Origin: Hyphomicrobiaceae bacterium
GTDB taxonomy: Bacteria > Pseudomonadota > Alphaproteobacteria > Rhizobiales > Devosiaceae
Direction: 5' to 3'
DNA: 57,983 bases
Assembly: GCA_020638065.1 (NCBI GenBank)
Contig: JACKJG010000016.1
Span: 1-57,983, forward strand
The position numbers and the translations under genes are program-made. Positions 50,200 through 57,983 of the stretch are shown here, piece after piece. Positions within the stretch are counted from its first letter, which is position 1. Each line of letters starts with the position of its first letter. The notes beneath the pieces were generated by a model that saw only the letters and a program-made list of their open reading frames with translations, did no database searches and was not told the DNA's origin.

Positions 50200-50607
50200 T
50201 CAGTTGCAGGAATGGGGCGGATCGCCCGCAAGATTTTCGATGATCGGGCAGTGAGGGCGGTCATTGCCGCCACATTGAGACGCGAGATGGCTGAGGGTTT
50301 CGCGCATTTCGCGCAGGGCCTCGATCTTCTTGTCGAGTTCGGCAATATGGTCTTCGGTCAGCTTCTTGACCTCGGCCGAGGCGCGGCTCTTGTCGGCCCA
50401 GAGGCGGAGCAGATCGCGGATTTCGGGAATGGAAAAGCCGAGGTCGCGGGCCCGGGCGACGAATCCGAGCCGGTGCAGATCGTCATCACCATAGTCGCGG
50501 TAATTGGACTGGCGGCGATCGGGCTTTGGTACGAGGCCGATGGATTCGTAGTGCCGGATCATTTTCGAGGAAATGCCCGTCCTTTGCGCGACTTCGCCGA
50601 TCTGCAT
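50200..50607 (-). CDS. cueR: MerR family copper-responsive regulator CueR
   Basis: The 135-residue protein has the MerR winged helix (MQIGEVAQRTGISSKMIRHYESIGL, residues 1-25) and dimerisation helix. The metal loop has Cys112 and Cys120 in QCGGNDRPHCP, the same positions and spacing as CueR, which binds Cu(I) linearly. Ser/Ala rather than Cys at the usual third site fits a monovalent-metal sensor. It is divergent from the copper ATPase. A 19-bp-spacer promoter lies in the 101-bp gap. Confidence 0.95.
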   Translation of the reverse strand: MQIGEVAQRTGISSKMIRHYESIGLVPKPDRRQSNYRDYGDDDLHRLGFVARARDLGFSIPEIRDLLRLWADKSRASAEVKKLTEDHIAELDKKIEALREMRETLSHLASQCGGNDRPHCPIIENLAGDPPHSCN

Positions 50608-50628
50608 GTCACAATCTCCGTCTGACCC

Positions 50629-50659
50629 TTGACCTTACCATGGTGTCAAGGTGCATATC
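50629..50659 (+). promoter_or_regulatory. CueR-type promoter of the copper ATPase gene
   Basis: The -35 TTGACC (50629-50634) and -10-like CATATC (50654-50659) have a 19-bp spacer, the overlong spacing that MerR activators untwist. The spacer holds ACCTT-N11-AAGGT (50632-50652), matching the CueR operator layout. The ATPase start is 50 bp further on. Confidence 0.88.
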
Positions 50660-50708
50660 AGCGGAAATCGCTGGGCGCAACGCGCCCAAAAACTTCGAGG
50701 GCAGCGAG

Positions 50709-53534
50709 ATGGACCATTCACATCATCACCACGATCATTCAGGCGGAGCACCGGAAATCATCCGCGATCCGGTGTGCGGGATGATGGTCGACATGGCGAC
50801 CAACCAGCACAAGCACGTGCACGAGGGACGGGAGCTCGGGTTCTGTTGCGAAGGGTGCAAGACCAAATTCATCGCCGATCCGGACGCATATCTCAGCGCG
50901 ACCGATCCGGTCTGTGGCATGACGGTGGACAAGCCGACGGTGAAGTGGATGAGCAAGCATGAGGGGCAGAAGGTCTATTTCTGCTGCGAGGGTTGCCAGA
51001 CAAAATTCGAAGCCGATCCGGCGAGCTATCCGCTCGACAAACCGGCATTCTCCCTGCCGCCTATGCCGGCCATGCCCGCTGCAAAGGGCGCCGACGTCAT
51101 TCGCGATCCGGTGTGCGGAATGATGGTCGACATGGCGACAAACCAGCACAAGCATGTGCACGAAGGGCGGGAGCTTGGGTTTTGCTGCGAGGGGTGCAAG
51201 ACCAAGTTCATCGCCGACCCTGATGCTTATCTCAGCGCGACCGACCCGGTTTGCGGCATGTCCGTCGACCGGCCGACGGCGAAGTTGATGAGCAAACATG
51301 AGGGGCAGAAGGTCTATTTCTGTTGCGAGGGCTGCCAGACCAAGTTCGAGGCTGACCCGGACAAATATTTGAGCGGTGCGCCGGTGCACGAGGCACCGCC
51401 CGCTGTGCCGGCGGGGACCAAGTGGACCTGCCCCATGGACCCCGAGATCATTCGCGACGAGTTCGGCGATTGCCCGATCTGCGGCATGGCGCTTGAACCG
51501 ATGGGGCCGGTTTCGGCCGATCAGGGGCCCAATCCTGAACTCATCGATTTCACGCGGCGTTTCTGGGTGTCGCTGGCTTTCACCATCCCGCTGCTGATCA
51601 TTTCCATGGGGCCGATGATCGGGCTTCCCATACGCGAATGGATCGGGGAGCGGGTTGCAGGGTTTCTTGAACTGGCGCTGGCGGCGCCGGTCGTCATCTG
51701 GGCTGCACAGCCATTCTTCCGGCGGGGATGGAATTCCATCGTCAATCGCTCGCCGAACATGTGGACGCTGATTGCGCTCGGCACCGGGGTGGCGTTCGCG
51801 TTCTCGCTGGTTTCGCTGCTCGTGCCGGGAATTCTGCCTGAACAGTTCGCGGGTGGAGAAGCCGGGCCGCCGCTTTATTTTGAGGCCTCGGCGGTGATCA
51901 TCACGCTGGTTTTCGTTGGGCAAATTCTGGAGTTGCGGGCTCGCGACCAAACAGGCTCGGCACTGAGGGCTCTGCTCGATCTCTCGCCCAAAACGGCGAT
52001 CCAGATCTGGGATGGCAAGGATTACGAGGTCAGCCTCGACAAGGTGAAGGCGAGTGATCATTTGCGGGTCAGGGCCGGGCAGGCCGTGCCCGTCGATGGG
52101 GTCGTTGTTTCCGGCGAATCCTACGTCGATGAATCGATGCTGACGGGCGAATCCGCACCGCAACACAAGCTTGCCGGCGACAATGTCACCGGCGGTACGA
52201 TCAATGGCGACGGCACGCTGGTTCTCGAAGCGCGGGCGGTGGGCAGTGAAACGCGGCTTAACCGTATCGTTGAACTGGTGACCAAAGCGCAGCGCTCGCG
52301 CGCGCCGATCCAGGCATTGGCAGACCGGGTTTCGGCCTGGTTCGTGCCGACGGTAGTGGCCGTCTCCGTTCTCAGCTTTATCTTGTGGATGGTATTCGGC
52401 CCCGAACCGAAGCTGGCCTTCGCCATCGTGACGGCGGTCTCGGTTCTGGTGATTGCCTGTCCGTGCGCGCTGGGGCTGGCCACGCCAATGAGCGTCATGG
52501 TGGCGACGGGGCGCGGCGCACGCGCCGGGGTTCTGGTCAAGGATGCCAAGCAGCTGGAAGTGTTGGCGGGTGTCGACACGATCATTGTCGACAAGACGGG
52601 CACGCTGACCGAAGGCAAGCCGCAGGTCACGCATGTGCTCTTTGCCGATGGGGAAGATGAGGACGAGATCCTGCGCCATGCCTGCCGGCTGGAGCGGCAT
52701 TCGACCCATCCGATAGGCAAGGCCATTCTGCAATTTGCAGAGGGGCGCGGTCTCAAGGTCGAAAACGATGTTGGCGGCTTTGCTTCGGTCAGCGGACGGG
52801 GGCTTGTCGGGACCTATGACGGCGACAAGGTGATGATTGGAACGCTGGCCTTCCTGGAGCGGGAAGGCGCGCAGATCGCCGGACCGGTTGCCAAACAGGC
52901 CAATGCACTCGAAGCGGCCGGGGAAAGCCTTTCGTTCGTCGCACGGACCGACAAGGTGATCGGTGCGATTGCGGTTTCCGACCCGATCAGAAAGGGTGCC
53001 GGGGACGCGATATCCTACCTTCGCGAAAATGGCGTGCGGGTGGTCATGGCAACCGGCGACAGTGAAGGCGCGGCCCGCAAGGTTGCCACGGCCCTGACAC
53101 TGGATGAAGTGAACGCCGCGATGAGCCCTGAGGCCAAGCATGACCTGGTCATGCGTTTGAAAAGTGAGGGGCGCAAGGTTGCGATGTGTGGTGACGGGGT
53201 GAATGATGGCCCGGCGCTGGCGGCGGCCGATGTGGGCATTGCCATGGGCTCAGGTTCTGATGTGGCGATCGAGAGCGCCGGGATCACGCTGCTGGAGGGC
53301 GATATCTCCGCGGTCGTCCGGGCGCACAAGCTTGCCAAAGGCATGCTCGGCAATGTCCGGCAGAACCTTTTCTTTGCATTCGCGTACAACACGATCGGCG
53401 TGCCGATTGCGGCGGGCATTCTCTACCCGGTGTTCGGGCTTTTGCTGTCGCCGATGATCGCGGCGGCGGCGATGAGTTTGAGTTCGGTCAGCGTCATCAC
53501 CAATGCGCTGAGGCTGCGCGGCATTCGACTCTGA
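50709..53534 (+). CDS. Copper-translocating P1B-type ATPase with four YHS modules
   Basis: The 941-residue ATPase begins MDHSHHHHDH, a His-rich metal site, at ATG 50709. Four YHS-type Cys-rich modules follow (about 18-62, 66-107, 131-175, 179-221; each DPVCGM...FCCEGC). A heavy-metal-binding CPMDPEI...CPICGM domain is at ~239-265. About eight transmembrane helices carry the ion motif CPC (584-586). Other landmarks are phosphorylation Asp628 in DKTGTLTEG, the HP motif in STHPIGKA and GDGVNDGPAL. It pumps Cu(I) out of the cytoplasm. No HMA domain is present. Modules 3-4 duplicate modules 1-2. CueR-type promoter upstream. Confidence 0.95.
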   Translation: MDHSHHHHDHSGGAPEIIRDPVCGMMVDMATNQHKHVHEGRELGFCCEGCKTKFIADPDAYLSATDPVCGMTVDKPTVKWMSKHEGQKVYFCCEGCQTKFEADPASYPLDKPAFSLPPMPAMPAAKGADVIRDPVCGMMVDMATNQHKHVHEGRELGFCCEGCKTKFIADPDAYLSATDPVCGMSVDRPTAKLMSKHEGQKVYFCCEGCQTKFEADPDKYLSGAPVHEAPPAVPAGTKWTCPMDPEIIRDEFGDCPICGMALEPMGPVSADQGPNPELIDFTRRFWVSLAFTIPLLIISMGPMIGLPIREWIGERVAGFLELALAAPVVIWAAQPFFRRGWNSIVNRSPNMWTLIALGTGVAFAFSLVSLLVPGILPEQFAGGEAGPPLYFEASAVIITLVFVGQILELRARDQTGSALRALLDLSPKTAIQIWDGKDYEVSLDKVKASDHLRVRAGQAVPVDGVVVSGESYVDESMLTGESAPQHKLAGDNVTGGTINGDGTLVLEARAVGSETRLNRIVELVTKAQRSRAPIQALADRVSAWFVPTVVAVSVLSFILWMVFGPEPKLAFAIVTAVSVLVIACPCALGLATPMSVMVATGRGARAGVLVKDAKQLEVLAGVDTIIVDKTGTLTEGKPQVTHVLFADGEDEDEILRHACRLERHSTHPIGKAILQFAEGRGLKVENDVGGFASVSGRGLVGTYDGDKVMIGTLAFLEREGAQIAGPVAKQANALEAAGESLSFVARTDKVIGAIAVSDPIRKGAGDAISYLRENGVRVVMATGDSEGAARKVATALTLDEVNAAMSPEAKHDLVMRLKSEGRKVAMCGDGVNDGPALAAADVGIAMGSGSDVAIESAGITLLEGDISAVVRAHKLAKGMLGNVRQNLFFAFAYNTIGVPIAAGILYPVFGLLLSPMIAAAAMSLSSVSVITNALRLRGIRL
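50760..51029 (+). repeat. YHS-pair duplication, copy 1
   Basis: Codons 18-107 of the ATPase encode two YHS modules that reappear at 51099-51368, 113 codons later. The two 90-residue blocks agree at 84 of 90 positions. The first 54 residues are identical, though the DNA differs at a dozen or more silent sites. Confidence 0.9.
51099..51368 (+). repeat. YHS-pair duplication, copy 2
   Basis: Codons 131-220 repeat the module pair of 50760-51029. The linker between copies (residues 108-130) is Pro/Ala-rich. All six changes lie in the second module of the pair. Confidence 0.9.
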
Positions 53535-53610
53535 CACCGAGTTCGTGCCGTTTCGGCTGGCCAGTTCCTGTCGGGCCGGATAGGCTTGCCCCAGTCAATG
53601 GGAGGAGCCG

Positions 53611-54198
53611 ATGAAGCGGTTGGTTTTGGTTTTGGCGCTTTTGGTTGTGAGCGCCGGTTCGGCCATGGCCGAACAGATCGATGAATATCGCGATGCGCTG
53701 GAAGCGTTTCTGGGCGGCTATTCGTCACCGAACGATTTCGTGCGTTTCTATGCCGACAAGGTGATCACCGGCATCGACGGGACCTGGGTCGAAATCAGTC
53801 TGCTGGATGGCCGCACCGACCCTTCGGCGCCAACCCCGATGAGCCAGCCGGAATTCGAACGAATGTGCGGCATTGCCCAAGCCCAGATCGAGATGGAACG
53901 CACATCGCCGCTCTCGTTTACCATGACCCGGTTCGCAAAGACCGAGGTGCCTTTGACCTACACTTTCCAGGCGATGACAGGGGCGCAATTCGCCTTTTCA
54001 GCGCCGGCCGACACGGTCATCAGCCGGCTTGGTTTCGATATCGACAAGGTTTTTGATCAGGACATGATCCCGTGGTTTTCCTTCATGACAGGCGCGGGCG
54101 GCATCGCCACCATGTTCGCGCCGAGTCCGAATATCCGGGTGATGATCGTCAATCAGGTCAATCCCAGCATTTTTGCACGTTGCAGCGATCCGGAATGA
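53611..54198 (+). CDS. Periplasmic protein of unknown function
   Basis: I do not recognise a family. The 195-residue product has a signal peptide (about 1-20, ending AMA). The mature part is a mixed alpha/beta domain with two widely spaced cysteines (RMCGIAQ and ARCSDPE), which may form a disulfide, and a hydrophobic glycine stretch WFSFMTGAGGIATMFA. GGGAGGAG lies just before the ATG. It stands between the copper ATPase and the lactate-dehydrogenase-like gene on the same strand; a role in either is not evident. Confidence 0.8.
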   Translation: MKRLVLVLALLVVSAGSAMAEQIDEYRDALEAFLGGYSSPNDFVRFYADKVITGIDGTWVEISLLDGRTDPSAPTPMSQPEFERMCGIAQAQIEMERTSPLSFTMTRFAKTEVPLTYTFQAMTGAQFAFSAPADTVISRLGFDIDKVFDQDMIPWFSFMTGAGGIATMFAPSPNIRVMIVNQVNPSIFARCSDPE

Positions 54199-54293
54199 AA
54201 GCCGCATGGATTTGACGTTGGCAAGCCGGTTTGACGTGCTGTAAGCAGAGCCCCGAAACAAGAACTCTCGAAAACCGATAGGGAGCGGGGCTG

Positions 54294-55448
54294 ATGGTGG
54301 GGCTGAATTCTGCGCTGACGATCGACGATTTGAAGAAACTGGCACGGCGGCGCGTGCCTCGCATGTTTTTCGATTATGCGGACAGTGGTTCGTTTACCGA
54401 ACAGACCTACCGGACCAATTCGGCAGATTTTCAGAAAATCTATCTCAAACAGCGCATTGCCCGCAAACTCAATGATCTGTCGCTGGCCAGTCAGATGGTC
54501 GGGCTGGATGTTGCGATGCCGATGGCGCTGGCTCCGACCGGGCTGACAGGCATGCAGCACGCCGACGGTGAAATGCACGCTGCTGTGGCCGCGGAAAAGG
54601 CCGGTGTGCCCTTCACACTCTCGACGATGAGTGTCTGTTCCATTGAAGACGTGAAAAGCGTGACGACGAAGCCGTTCTGGTTTCAGGTTTACGTGATGCG
54701 CGACAAGACCTTCATGCGCAATCTGATCGACCGGGCGCGCGATGCCGGTTGTTCGGCGCTTGTGGTCACCATGGACCTGCAGCTTCTGGCGCAGCGGCAC
54801 AAGGATTTGCGCAACGGGCTTTCGACCCCGCCGCGCTTCACTCCGCATCATATCTGGCAGATGGCGACGCGGCCGATGTGGTGCCTCGGGATGCTGGGGA
54901 CCAACCGCCACTCGTTCCGCAATATTGTGGGGCACGCCCCCAACGTCTCCAATCTCAGGTCGCTCAGTGCCTGGACGGCGGAGCAGTTCGATCCGGAACT
55001 CAATTGGGACGAAGTGAAATGGATCCGCGACTATTGGGGCGGCAAGATCATCATCAAGGGCATCATGGAGCCTGAAGACGCCAAGCTGGCTGCCGCGACC
55101 GGCGCAGACGCGATAATCGTGTCGAACCATGGGGGCCGCCAACTGGATGGCGCGTGGTCGTCCATCCGCATGCTGCCCCAGATCGTCGAGGCGGTCGGCG
55201 ACAAGATCGAGGTGCACATGGATGGCGGCATCCGCACAGGCGTCGATATTGCCCGGGCGCTGGCGCTTGGGGCCAAGGGCGTTTATGTGGGCCGGCCGTT
55301 CCTTTATGGACTTGGTGCCGGCGGGGAAGCGGGTGTCACCAAGTCGATCAATATTTTGCGCAAGGAGCTCGAGATCACGATGGCGCTTTGTGGCGAGCGT
55401 GACGTCCGCAAACTGGGCGCACACAATATCCAGTCGATCGAGTTCTGA
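54294..55448 (+). CDS. FMN-dependent alpha-hydroxy acid dehydrogenase (L-lactate dehydrogenase type)
   Basis: The 384-residue enzyme has the LldD fold: FDYADSGSFTEQTYRTNSADF, FMN-binding PMALAPTGLTGMQHADGE and FQVYVMRDK, catalytic His279 in SNHGGRQLDGA with the following Arg, and MDGGIRTGVDIARALALGA then GRPFLYGL. It oxidises L-lactate or another 2-hydroxy acid to the 2-oxo acid with electrons to the respiratory chain. A TRAP transporter follows on the same strand after 111 bp, fitting import and oxidation of one hydroxy acid. Confidence 0.93.
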   Translation: MVGLNSALTIDDLKKLARRRVPRMFFDYADSGSFTEQTYRTNSADFQKIYLKQRIARKLNDLSLASQMVGLDVAMPMALAPTGLTGMQHADGEMHAAVAAEKAGVPFTLSTMSVCSIEDVKSVTTKPFWFQVYVMRDKTFMRNLIDRARDAGCSALVVTMDLQLLAQRHKDLRNGLSTPPRFTPHHIWQMATRPMWCLGMLGTNRHSFRNIVGHAPNVSNLRSLSAWTAEQFDPELNWDEVKWIRDYWGGKIIIKGIMEPEDAKLAAATGADAIIVSNHGGRQLDGAWSSIRMLPQIVEAVGDKIEVHMDGGIRTGVDIARALALGAKGVYVGRPFLYGLGAGGEAGVTKSINILRKELEITMALCGERDVRKLGAHNIQSIEF

Positions 55449-55559
55449 GCGAAACGTCGCACTTGGGGCGCATTTTCACGGCTGGCGGCCTGCTTGCGGT
55501 TGACCTAAAAGTCAGGACAGACCACAAAGCGACAAGAGTTCTTCGGGGAGGAGAAAATC

Positions 55560-56150
55560 GTGAAAGCGTTGTTGGGACTGTCGAAGGTCATCGACAGTAT
55601 TACAGCCTTCGTCGGCAAAGCGGCCGCATGGCTGGTGCTCGTCGCGGTTCTGGTCAGCGCGGGCAATGCGGTTGTCAGAAAGGTGTTCTCGATCTCGTCG
55701 AATGCCTGGCTGGAACTGCAATGGTATCTGTTCGGCGCGGTGTTCATGCTGGCTGCCGCCTATACGTTGCAGAACAACGAACACATCCGCATCGACATCG
55801 TTTTCGGCATGCAGAGCAAGAAGGTGCAAGACCGGATCGATCTGTTCGGGCACCTGTTCTTTCTGCTGCCGTTCACCGTGCTCATGGTCTGGCTGTTCAC
55901 ACCTTATGTGATCCGGTCTTTCAACATTCAGGAACATTCCGCCAATGCGGGCGGGTTGATCATCTGGCCGGCCAAATCGATGTTGCTGGCCGGTTTCGTC
56001 TTGCTGCTGGCGCAGGCCATATCGGAAATCATCAAGCGGATCGCCATCATGCGCGGGATCATCGATGACCCCAATCCTCACCAGAGCGGGCATGCGCCGC
56101 TTGAAGAGGATGAGGTAGAGATCGCGCGTGGAGACATCCACAATGCTTGA
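55560..56150 (+). CDS. TRAP transporter small permease (DctQ type)
   Basis: The 196-residue protein has four transmembrane helices with the DctQ core: WLELQWYLFGAVFMLAAAYTLQNNEHIRIDI near residues 57-87, and a long acidic tail. GTG 55560 follows GGGGAGGAG. It is the membrane subunit of a Na+-driven tripartite importer. The ATG of the large permease at 56143 overlaps its last codons by 8 bp. No periplasmic binding protein (DctP) is in the window; it may lie beyond the right edge. Confidence 0.93.
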   Translation: MKALLGLSKVIDSITAFVGKAAAWLVLVAVLVSAGNAVVRKVFSISSNAWLELQWYLFGAVFMLAAAYTLQNNEHIRIDIVFGMQSKKVQDRIDLFGHLFFLLPFTVLMVWLFTPYVIRSFNIQEHSANAGGLIIWPAKSMLLAGFVLLLAQAISEIIKRIAIMRGIIDDPNPHQSGHAPLEEDEVEIARGDIHNA

Positions 56151-57983
56151 AATCATCGCGCACAATATGGCGCCGATCATGTTCGGCTCCCTGGTGGTGT
56201 TCCTGCTGCTGGGCTATCCGGTCGCGTTTGCACTGGCGGCAAACGGGCTGTTGTTCTTCTTTATCGGTGTGGAGCTGGCGCCCTATTCCCACGGGCAGAT
56301 CACGCTGTTCTGGCCGCTGCTTGGCGCTCTGCCGGAGCGTTTCTGGGGAATCATGCAGAACGAAACGCTTCTCGCGATTCCGTTCTTCACGTTCATGGGC
56401 TTGATCCTTGAGCGAAGTGGCATGGCCGAGGATCTGCTCGATACGATCGGGCAGCTTTTCGGCCCGGTGCGCGGCGGGTTGGCGTTCGCGGTGGTTCTGG
56501 TCGGTGCGCTTCTGGCGGCAACAACCGGCGTGGTTGCAGCGTCCGTGATCTCGATGGGTCTGATCTCGCTGCCGATCATGATGCGATACGGTTATGACCG
56601 AAGGCTGGCAACAGGTGTGATTGCGGCGTCCGGCACTTTGGCGCAGATCATTCCGCCGTCACTCGTTCTGATCGTTCTGGCCGACCAGCTCGGCCGTTCG
56701 GTTGGCGACATGTATGCCGGCGCCATCTATCCGGGTCTGGTTCTGACCTCGCTCTATCTCGGTTACGTGGTTTTGGTGACCATCATCTTCCCGAAGGCCG
56801 CACCGGCGCTGCCGCCCGAGGCGCGGGCACTGGGGTCGGGCGTGCGGTCACTTCTGGTGCTGCTGGCGCTGACCGTGGGTGCCAGCTATCTGCTCGTTCA
56901 GCTCTGGACACCGTGGCTGGGCGCCAATGCCGGCATTTGGTCGGTAACCGCTGCGGTTGCCGGTGCCTACGCCTACGCGCTTATCGACAAGCAGTTCAAT
57001 ATCAACATGCTCAGCCATCTGGCTCGACAGGTGGTTGTCGTGCTGGTGCCGCCTCTGGCGCTGATCTTTCTGGTGCTCGGCACCATCTTTCTGGGCATTG
57101 CCACGCCAACCGAAGGCGGGGCGATGGGTGCCAGTGGCGCACTCATTCTGGCTGCGGCCAAGGGCAAACTGAAGCTCAATCTGGTGCAACAGGCTCTGAC
57201 CTCGACGACGCGGCTTTCGGCCTTCGTTCTGTTCATCCTGATCGGTGCGCGCGTGTTCTCGCTCACGTTCTATGGCGTGAACGGCCATATCTGGGTCGAG
57301 GACCTTCTCACCTCCGTCCCCGGCGGTCAGATGGGCTTTCTGATCATGGTGAACGTCCTGGTATTCATCCTGGCGTTCTTCCTCGATTTCTTCGAACTGG
57401 CCTTCATCATCGTGCCGTTGCTGGCGCCGGTGGCGGACAAGCTGGGGATCGATCTGATCTGGTTCGGCATTCTGCTCGGCATCAACATGCAAACCAGCTT
57501 CATGCATCCGCCGTTCGGCTTCGCACTGTTCTACCTAAGGTCGGTGGCAGCCCGGGTGCCCTATATCGACAAGATTACCGGCAAGAAGATCGAACCGATC
57601 ACGACCGGGCAAATCTATTGGGGTGCCGTGCCGTTCGTCTTTATCCAGATCATCATGGTGGCGATCGTCCTGGTCTTCCCGCAACTGGTGCTGCACTACA
57701 AGGCTGGCCATTCAAACGTCGATCCGAGCACGGTCGAAATCATCGTGCCCGATTTCGGCAGCGAATTCGGCGCACCGGCTCTGGGTGGTGACGGTGGTCT
57801 ACCCGGTCTGGGAGGTGGATTGCCGGGCGGACTCAGTGGTCCGCCCCCGATGGGCGGCGAAGCCGGTGACGATGGCGGTTCCGCCGGACTGCCGGGGCTG
57901 CTCAATGGTCCGCCCCCGATGGGAGACGGCGCCGATCAGGGATCGAACGAAGGCGGGAACAATAGCGTCATCGATCTGACGCA
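56143..57983 (+). CDS. TRAP transporter large permease (DctM type), cut by the window end
   Basis: The frame from ATG 56143 (GGAG 10 bp upstream) is open through the window end: 613 codons. It has about 12-14 transmembrane helices with DctM motifs FLLLGYPVAFALAANGLLF, ATTGVVAASVISMGLISLP, SGTLAQIIPPSLVLIVLAD and PTEGGAMGASGAL, and a second inverted half with FLDFFELAFIIVPLLAP. It carries out substrate/Na+ symport with DctQ. After the last helix (~520) comes a Gly/Pro-rich tail with GLPGLGGGLPGG, then GPPPMGG and GPPPMGDG, unusual for the family. The 3' end and stop are outside the window. Confidence 0.93.
   Translation, partial: MLEIIAHNMAPIMFGSLVVFLLLGYPVAFALAANGLLFFFIGVELAPYSHGQITLFWPLLGALPERFWGIMQNETLLAIPFFTFMGLILERSGMAEDLLDTIGQLFGPVRGGLAFAVVLVGALLAATTGVVAASVISMGLISLPIMMRYGYDRRLATGVIAASGTLAQIIPPSLVLIVLADQLGRSVGDMYAGAIYPGLVLTSLYLGYVVLVTIIFPKAAPALPPEARALGSGVRSLLVLLALTVGASYLLVQLWTPWLGANAGIWSVTAAVAGAYAYALIDKQFNINMLSHLARQVVVVLVPPLALIFLVLGTIFLGIATPTEGGAMGASGALILAAAKGKLKLNLVQQALTSTTRLSAFVLFILIGARVFSLTFYGVNGHIWVEDLLTSVPGGQMGFLIMVNVLVFILAFFLDFFELAFIIVPLLAPVADKLGIDLIWFGILLGINMQTSFMHPPFGFALFYLRSVAARVPYIDKITGKKIEPITTGQIYWGAVPFVFIQIIMVAIVLVFPQLVLHYKAGHSNVDPSTVEIIVPDFGSEFGAPALGGDGGLPGLGGGLPGGLSGPPPMGGEAGDDGGSAGLPGLLNGPPPMGDGADQGSNEGGNNSVIDLT

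Noticed and set aside
50739..53141. 800-codon open frame antisense to the copper ATPase
   Set aside because: It mirrors the third-position bias of the ATPase and shows no family features.

Overview
The window looks like a high-GC chromosomal segment of a Hyphomicrobiales-type alphaproteobacterium. This rests on the form of the 23S end, 5S and initiator tRNA, on an interspersed palindrome of the Brucella/Mesorhizobium intergenic type (17859-17906), on a TadG-like Flp pilus protein, and on the general gene set. The genus cannot be fixed from sequence alone. No transposase, integrase, phage gene or CRISPR array was seen.

Layout. 0-0.4 kb: 3' end of an rRNA operon (23S end, 5S, terminator) with no trailing fMet tRNA. 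0.4-5.2 kb: a GNAT enzyme, an RTX-type secreted protein and a LuxR-HTH/alpha-beta-hydrolase fusion regulator. A 47-bp element lies ahead of both the RTX gene and the regulator gene. 5.3-9.1 kb: a TetR-controlled flavin monooxygenase, a convergent MFS pump and a flavin-reductase-like protein. 9.1-13.9 kb (minus strand): two unrelated sulfotransferase types with two small membrane proteins, preceded by a von Willebrand-type pilus-like protein. 14.0-15.2 kb: DAHP synthase behind a complete aromatic-amino-acid attenuator, including a short leader peptide with NYYFWYAFY. 15.4-16.8 kb: soluble transhydrogenase gene broken by two frameshifts. 16.9-21.1 kb: pirin, a nucleotidyltransferase-like protein, a Sel1-repeat protein, an LprI-like protein and a MAPEG protein. 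21.1-24.1 kb: TetR plus a three-gene ABC-2 exporter. 24.5-28.6 kb: ArsR/DMT divergent pair, MFS permease, aldo/keto reductase. 28.75 kb: stand-alone initiator tRNA. 28.8-37.3 kb: MalQ, DUF6326 protein, a HAD-UbiA/GtrA/GT-C lipid-linked-sugar group, large MscS channel. 37.4-40.6 kb: thiolase and acetoacetyl-CoA synthetase. 40.6-50.1 kb: small membrane protein under an AT-rich operator, GH3 glucosidase, D-amino acid aminotransferase, UxaA-type dehydratase, DUF4405 protein, acylphosphatase, SDR and SMP-30 genes. 50.2-53.5 kb: CueR and a copper ATPase with four YHS modules. 53.6 kb to the end: a periplasmic protein, an L-lactate-dehydrogenase-like flavoprotein and TRAP permeases (the last cut by the window end).

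How it works together. Much of the window is local sensing next to an effector: TetR/monooxygenase, TetR/ABC, ArsR/DMT, CueR/ATPase, attenuator/AroG. Several of these have clear palindromic operators between regulator and target. Metabolic themes are carbohydrate and sugar-acid use (MalQ, GH3, UxaA, SMP-30), ketone-body/acetoacetate use (AacS with thiolase), hydroxy-acid oxidation next to a TRAP importer, and envelope glycan or lipid modification (sulfotransferases, UbiA/GtrA/GT-C). The best candidates for something undescribed are the sulfotransferase quartet at 9.1-12.2 kb and the regulator with a degenerate hydrolase domain that shares its 47-bp element with the RTX gene.
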